Below, piece by piece: positions 7,254 through 9,127 of a stretch of 9,127 nucleotides of DNA. Source of the stretch: Nitrospinae bacterium AH_259_B05_G02_I21 (GTDB lineage: Bacteria; JADFOP01); the NCBI GenBank assembly GCA_027717595.1, contig JALLOF010000052.1, positions 1 through 9,127 of the forward strand, given 5' to 3'. A model generated the notes under the pieces. It searched no databases and was not told the DNA's origin. It saw only the letters and a program-made list of their open reading frames with translations. Each line of letters opens with the position of its first letter. Positions within the stretch are counted from its first letter, which is position 1. The translations under genes and the position numbers were made by a program.

Positions 7254-8777
7254 ATGACCCACCGCCTGACATTGGCCCTGACATGTGCGTTGGCGCTCGG
7301 AGGGTGGCTCGCGCCCCCCGCCGTGCCCACCGCTCGGGCGGACACCACCGTCAACGTCAACATCCACGACCCTAGAGACGGGTCCACCATCTCCGAGCCA
7401 CGCGACGTGGTCTTCTTGGAGGGCCGCGCCCACGCCCAGGGGCGGGACGCCCCCGCCTTCGACATCGCGATCCTCATCGATACCTCCGGCAGCACCCGGG
7501 CCCCGACGGGTATCGACATCAACGGCAACGGCATCGTCGGGCGCAAGTCGAGCACGAGGCTGGTCATCAGCATCTTCGGAGTCGTCCAAGACACCCTTAG
7601 CGACCCCGGCGACAACGTCCTGGCGGCAGAGGTGCTGGCGGCCAGAAAGCTCATCGCTCAGCTCGACCCCCGCTCCACCCGGATCGCGCTGATCTCCTTC
7701 AGCGGTGATTACCTGCCCGGCACAGGCCACTCCGGTAACCAGACGTTCCTGGCCAACCCGGCCACACCTGATGCCTACCTTGAGCAACCACTCACGAACA
7801 ATTTTCGGGTGGCCCGCGTCGCCCTCGACCAGATCCGGCGTGACGGGCCCCACGGCGGCACCAACATCGCCGCGGGCATCCGGCTGGCCGTCAAAGAGCT
7901 GTCGGGCCTGTCCGGAAGCGGCTCCACGCCCCGCCGCCGGGCCCAGAAGGTCATCCTGCTGCTGACCGACGGCATTCCCACTTTCCCCGTCGGCAGCGCC
8001 ACCATCTCCGACCCCGAGGACATACGGGCAGCCGTGAGCGCGGCCGCGGTGGCCGGCCGCTTCGGCATCAAGGTCCATACCTTTGCCCTGGGCAAGGAGG
8101 CGCTCAGCGAGCCCTACACGGTCAAAGAGGTGGCTCGGGTGACCAGCGGGCGGTTCACGCCGGTGGCCGACCCGGCCGACATCATCACGGTCCTGCCGAG
8201 CATCAAGCTCATCAACCTCGACCGCGTCCGGGTGACCAACCTAACCACAGGCCAGAGGGCCCTGCGCGTCAAGCTCGGGGCCGACGGTAGCTTCCGCGCG
8301 CTCGTGCCCGTCCAAAACGGCCAAAATAAGATCTCCGCCGTGGCCTACGCCACCGACGGCGCTAGGAATCAGGCGGCCATCACCATCAACTTCACCAAGC
8401 TCCCTAGCAAGGATCGAACGACCCTGGAGCTCACCCGCCAGGGCAACCTCGACCTGGACCTCGAGCGGGCCCACACCGAGAAGCTCCAGCTCGAGCTCGA
8501 TAAACTCAAGAAAGAGAACCTGGGGTTGGAGTTGGAGAAAGCCAAGCGCCTGGAAGAGGAACGAGCCCGTCTGGAGAAGGAGACCGCGCGGCTGGAGGAG
8601 GAACGCCAGCGGCTGGCCGAAGAGGCGAAGCTCGCCCGCCAACACGAGGCGGCACTCCGGTCGATCAAGGAGGCGGAGCGGCTGGAAGAGCAACAGTGGA
8701 CCGAGGAGGAGCGGCGGCGGCGCGAACGGCTCGAGCTCGACCTACAAGTCAAGGACAAGGACGGAACCTCAAACTAG
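7254..8777 (+). CDS. Secreted von Willebrand factor A protein with split Ig-like segments and coiled-coil tail
   Basis: The product is 507 residues. Residues 1-29 form a Sec signal peptide ending in ARA, with likely cleavage before D30. There is no lipobox and no later membrane span, so it is probably periplasmic or released. A vWA domain spans about 68-300 with a complete MIDAS: DTSGS (D76, S78, S80), T203 in HGGTNIAAG, and D239 in LLLTDG. DINGNGI (88-94) resembles a calcium loop. Beta-rich segments at about 33-61 and 322-381 look like the two halves of one bacterial Ig-like domain around the vWA. Residues 387-500 are a charged helical coiled coil. vWA domains usually bind protein partners through Mg2+; no catalytic residues are seen and the ligand is unknown. 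The only linked gene is the small helical protein upstream. I do not recognise a named family for the full architecture. Confidence 0.93.
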   Translation: MTHRLTLALTCALALGGWLAPPAVPTARADTTVNVNIHDPRDGSTISEPRDVVFLEGRAHAQGRDAPAFDIAILIDTSGSTRAPTGIDINGNGIVGRKSSTRLVISIFGVVQDTLSDPGDNVLAAEVLAARKLIAQLDPRSTRIALISFSGDYLPGTGHSGNQTFLANPATPDAYLEQPLTNNFRVARVALDQIRRDGPHGGTNIAAGIRLAVKELSGLSGSGSTPRRRAQKVILLLTDGIPTFPVGSATISDPEDIRAAVSAAAVAGRFGIKVHTFALGKEALSEPYTVKEVARVTSGRFTPVADPADIITVLPSIKLINLDRVRVTNLTTGQRALRVKLGADGSFRALVPVQNGQNKISAVAYATDGARNQAAITINFTKLPSKDRTTLELTRQGNLDLDLERAHTEKLQLELDKLKKENLGLELEKAKRLEEERARLEKETARLEEERQRLAEEAKLARQHEAALRSIKEAERLEEQQWTEEERRRRERLELDLQVKDKDGTSN

Positions 8778-8895
8778 CATGGAGCAGCGGCCCATCGGCT
8801 CCCCTGCCTAGTATCCCAGGTCTGGAAGCGTCAAGATCAGGCCCCGCGACCCGGAGGCCAAAGAGCTACTCGCCCAGCAGCAAGGCAGAGCGAGA

Positions 8896-8971
8896 GGCCC
8901 TTGGGGCCGAGGCCGAAAGAGGGGCCGAAGAAGGGTCGAGCCAGAGAATCCCCCAGGAGCCCCGCCGGGGC
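8896..8971. repeat. Two short GC hairpins and a GGGGCCGA triplet downstream of the vWA gene
   Basis: GGCCC-ttg-GGGCC (8896-8908) and GCCCC-gcc-GGGGC (8959-8971) are perfect 5-bp stems with 3-nt loops. GGGGCCGA occurs at 8903, 8921 and 8967, the last copy running three bases past the second hairpin. No T-run follows either stem, so they are not canonical intrinsic terminators. They may only slow transcription or reflect GC-rich sequence. Confidence 0.35.
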
Positions 8972-8973
8972 CG

Positions 8974-9004
8974 ACCTAAGAGGCTGTAATGTGAACGCTT
9001 AGGT
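8974..9004. repeat. Perfect 7-bp inverted repeat, ACCTAAG...CTTAGGT
   Basis: ACCTAAG (8974-8980) and CTTAGGT (8998-9004) are exact inverted copies separated by 17 nt, at the border between GC-rich and AT-rich sequence. No U-tract follows, so a terminator is doubtful; a protein-binding site or chance is possible. Confidence 0.35.
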
Positions 9005-9024
9005 GCCCTGCGGAGTCTAACCTA

Positions 9025-9043
9025 TTGATTTAAGAGGAATCAA
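9025..9043. repeat. Inverted repeat TTGATT-N7-AATCAA upstream of the terminal promoter
   Basis: A perfect 6-bp inverted repeat with a 7-nt spacer, about 30 bp before the -35 box of the promoter at 9073. It has the same 6-7-6 layout as the repeat at 9083-9101, though a different sequence, and sits where an activator could bind. Confidence 0.35.
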
Positions 9044-9072
9044 GGAAAAGGAGAAAAAAAGGAAAAAAGAGC

Positions 9073-9101
9073 TTGACAACCCAAGATATAGTGGGTATCT
9101 T
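9073..9101 (+). promoter_or_regulatory. Sigma70-like promoter facing out of the window, with an A-rich upstream tract
   Basis: A perfect -35 TTGACA (9073-9078) and a -10 TATCTT (9096-9101, four of six consensus) are separated by 17 bp. The DNA just upstream (9042-9070) is A-rich with runs of seven and six A, like an UP element that binds the RNA polymerase alpha subunit. The start would be near 9108. The gene or RNA it drives lies beyond the right edge. Confidence 0.65.
9083..9101. promoter_or_regulatory. Operator-like inverted repeat overlapping the -10 box
   Basis: AAGATA-N7-TATCTT is a perfect 6-bp inverted repeat whose right arm is exactly the -10 hexamer of the terminal promoter and whose left arm lies in the spacer. 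A dimeric repressor bound here would block polymerase. The regulator is not in the window. Confidence 0.4.
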
Positions 9102-9127
9102 ATCTGGAGAATACAACATACTGTGGC

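Larger units (their letters stand above)
8778..9127. other. Non-coding region between the vWA gene and the right edge
   Basis: No convincing gene is seen. An open frame covering 8778-8985 has a proline/arginine-rich composition typical of random GC-rich DNA. Positions 8880-8975 carry three copies of GGGGCCGA and two short GC hairpins. From about 9010 the composition changes sharply to AT-rich, with an almost pure purine tract at 9032-9071, followed by an outward-facing promoter. Confidence 0.6.

Noticed and set aside
8808-8980. Frame reading PRDPEAKELLAQQQ followed by an Arg/Gly-rich stretch, possibly a lost tail of the vWA protein
   Set aside because: It has no start codon, a stop lies just upstream of it, and the vWA protein already ends cleanly. 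A frameshift joining them cannot be shown.
8696-8989. Possible 97-codon gene overlapping the vWA gene end
   Set aside because: It starts inside the vWA coding sequence with no ribosome site. Its composition is low-complexity Pro/Ser/Arg/Ala, and no family is recognised.
8959-9004. Rho-independent terminator after the vWA gene
   Set aside because: The stems are only 5-7 bp and none is followed by a T-run.
1-9127. CRISPR array, insertion sequence, tRNA or rRNA gene
   Set aside because: No regularly spaced direct repeats, transposase motifs, terminal inverted repeats, or tRNA/rRNA signature sequences were seen on either strand.

Overview
The window looks like a chromosomal stretch from a high-GC bacterium with a diderm-type set of housekeeping genes, probably an uncultivated lineage seen through metagenome assembly. 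I base this on the strong G/C bias at third codon positions, the bacterial housekeeping genes, and a broken homopolymer in an essential gene that is more easily explained by assembly error than by biology. The order site-2 protease then trpS recalls deltaproteobacterial, NC10 or related genomes, but I cannot fix the phylum from sequence alone.

Positions 1-5472 hold a compact minus-strand operon. In transcription order it encodes an M50 membrane metalloprotease, tryptophan--tRNA ligase (trpS), isoleucine--tRNA ligase (ileS), signal peptidase II (lspA) and an RluD-family rRNA pseudouridine synthase that runs off the left edge. Gaps are 5 to 43 nt. A near-perfect sigma70 promoter (TTGACA, 18 bp, TATAAT) sits in front of the protease gene, and its -35 box contains the stop codon of the gene upstream. 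That upstream gene (5469-6776, minus) is a tRNA CCA/A-adding enzyme or poly(A) polymerase with its own promoter at 6849-6877. Together the block covers tRNA 3'-end maturation, tRNA charging, rRNA modification and envelope proteolysis. ileS is split by one extra G in a G8 run; reading seven Gs restores a full-length 931-residue enzyme. TrpS carries a cysteine pattern like the [4Fe-4S] site of Thermotoga TrpRS.

Positions 6947-8777 on the plus strand are transcribed divergently. A 71-codon helical protein, faintly like the Spo0E fold, precedes a secreted von Willebrand factor A (vWA) protein. That protein has a full MIDAS metal site, a calcium-loop-like insertion next to it, Ig-like beta segments on both sides of the vWA domain, and a long charged coiled-coil tail with two different repeat periods. 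This pair is the least ordinary content of the window.

Positions 8778-9127 have no convincing gene. They hold short GC-rich hairpins, then an abrupt change to A-rich purine sequence and a good outward-facing promoter (TTGACA, 17 bp, TATCTT) whose -10 box is one arm of an inverted repeat, so a regulated gene or RNA probably starts just beyond the right edge. I saw no CRISPR array, insertion sequence, tRNA or rRNA.
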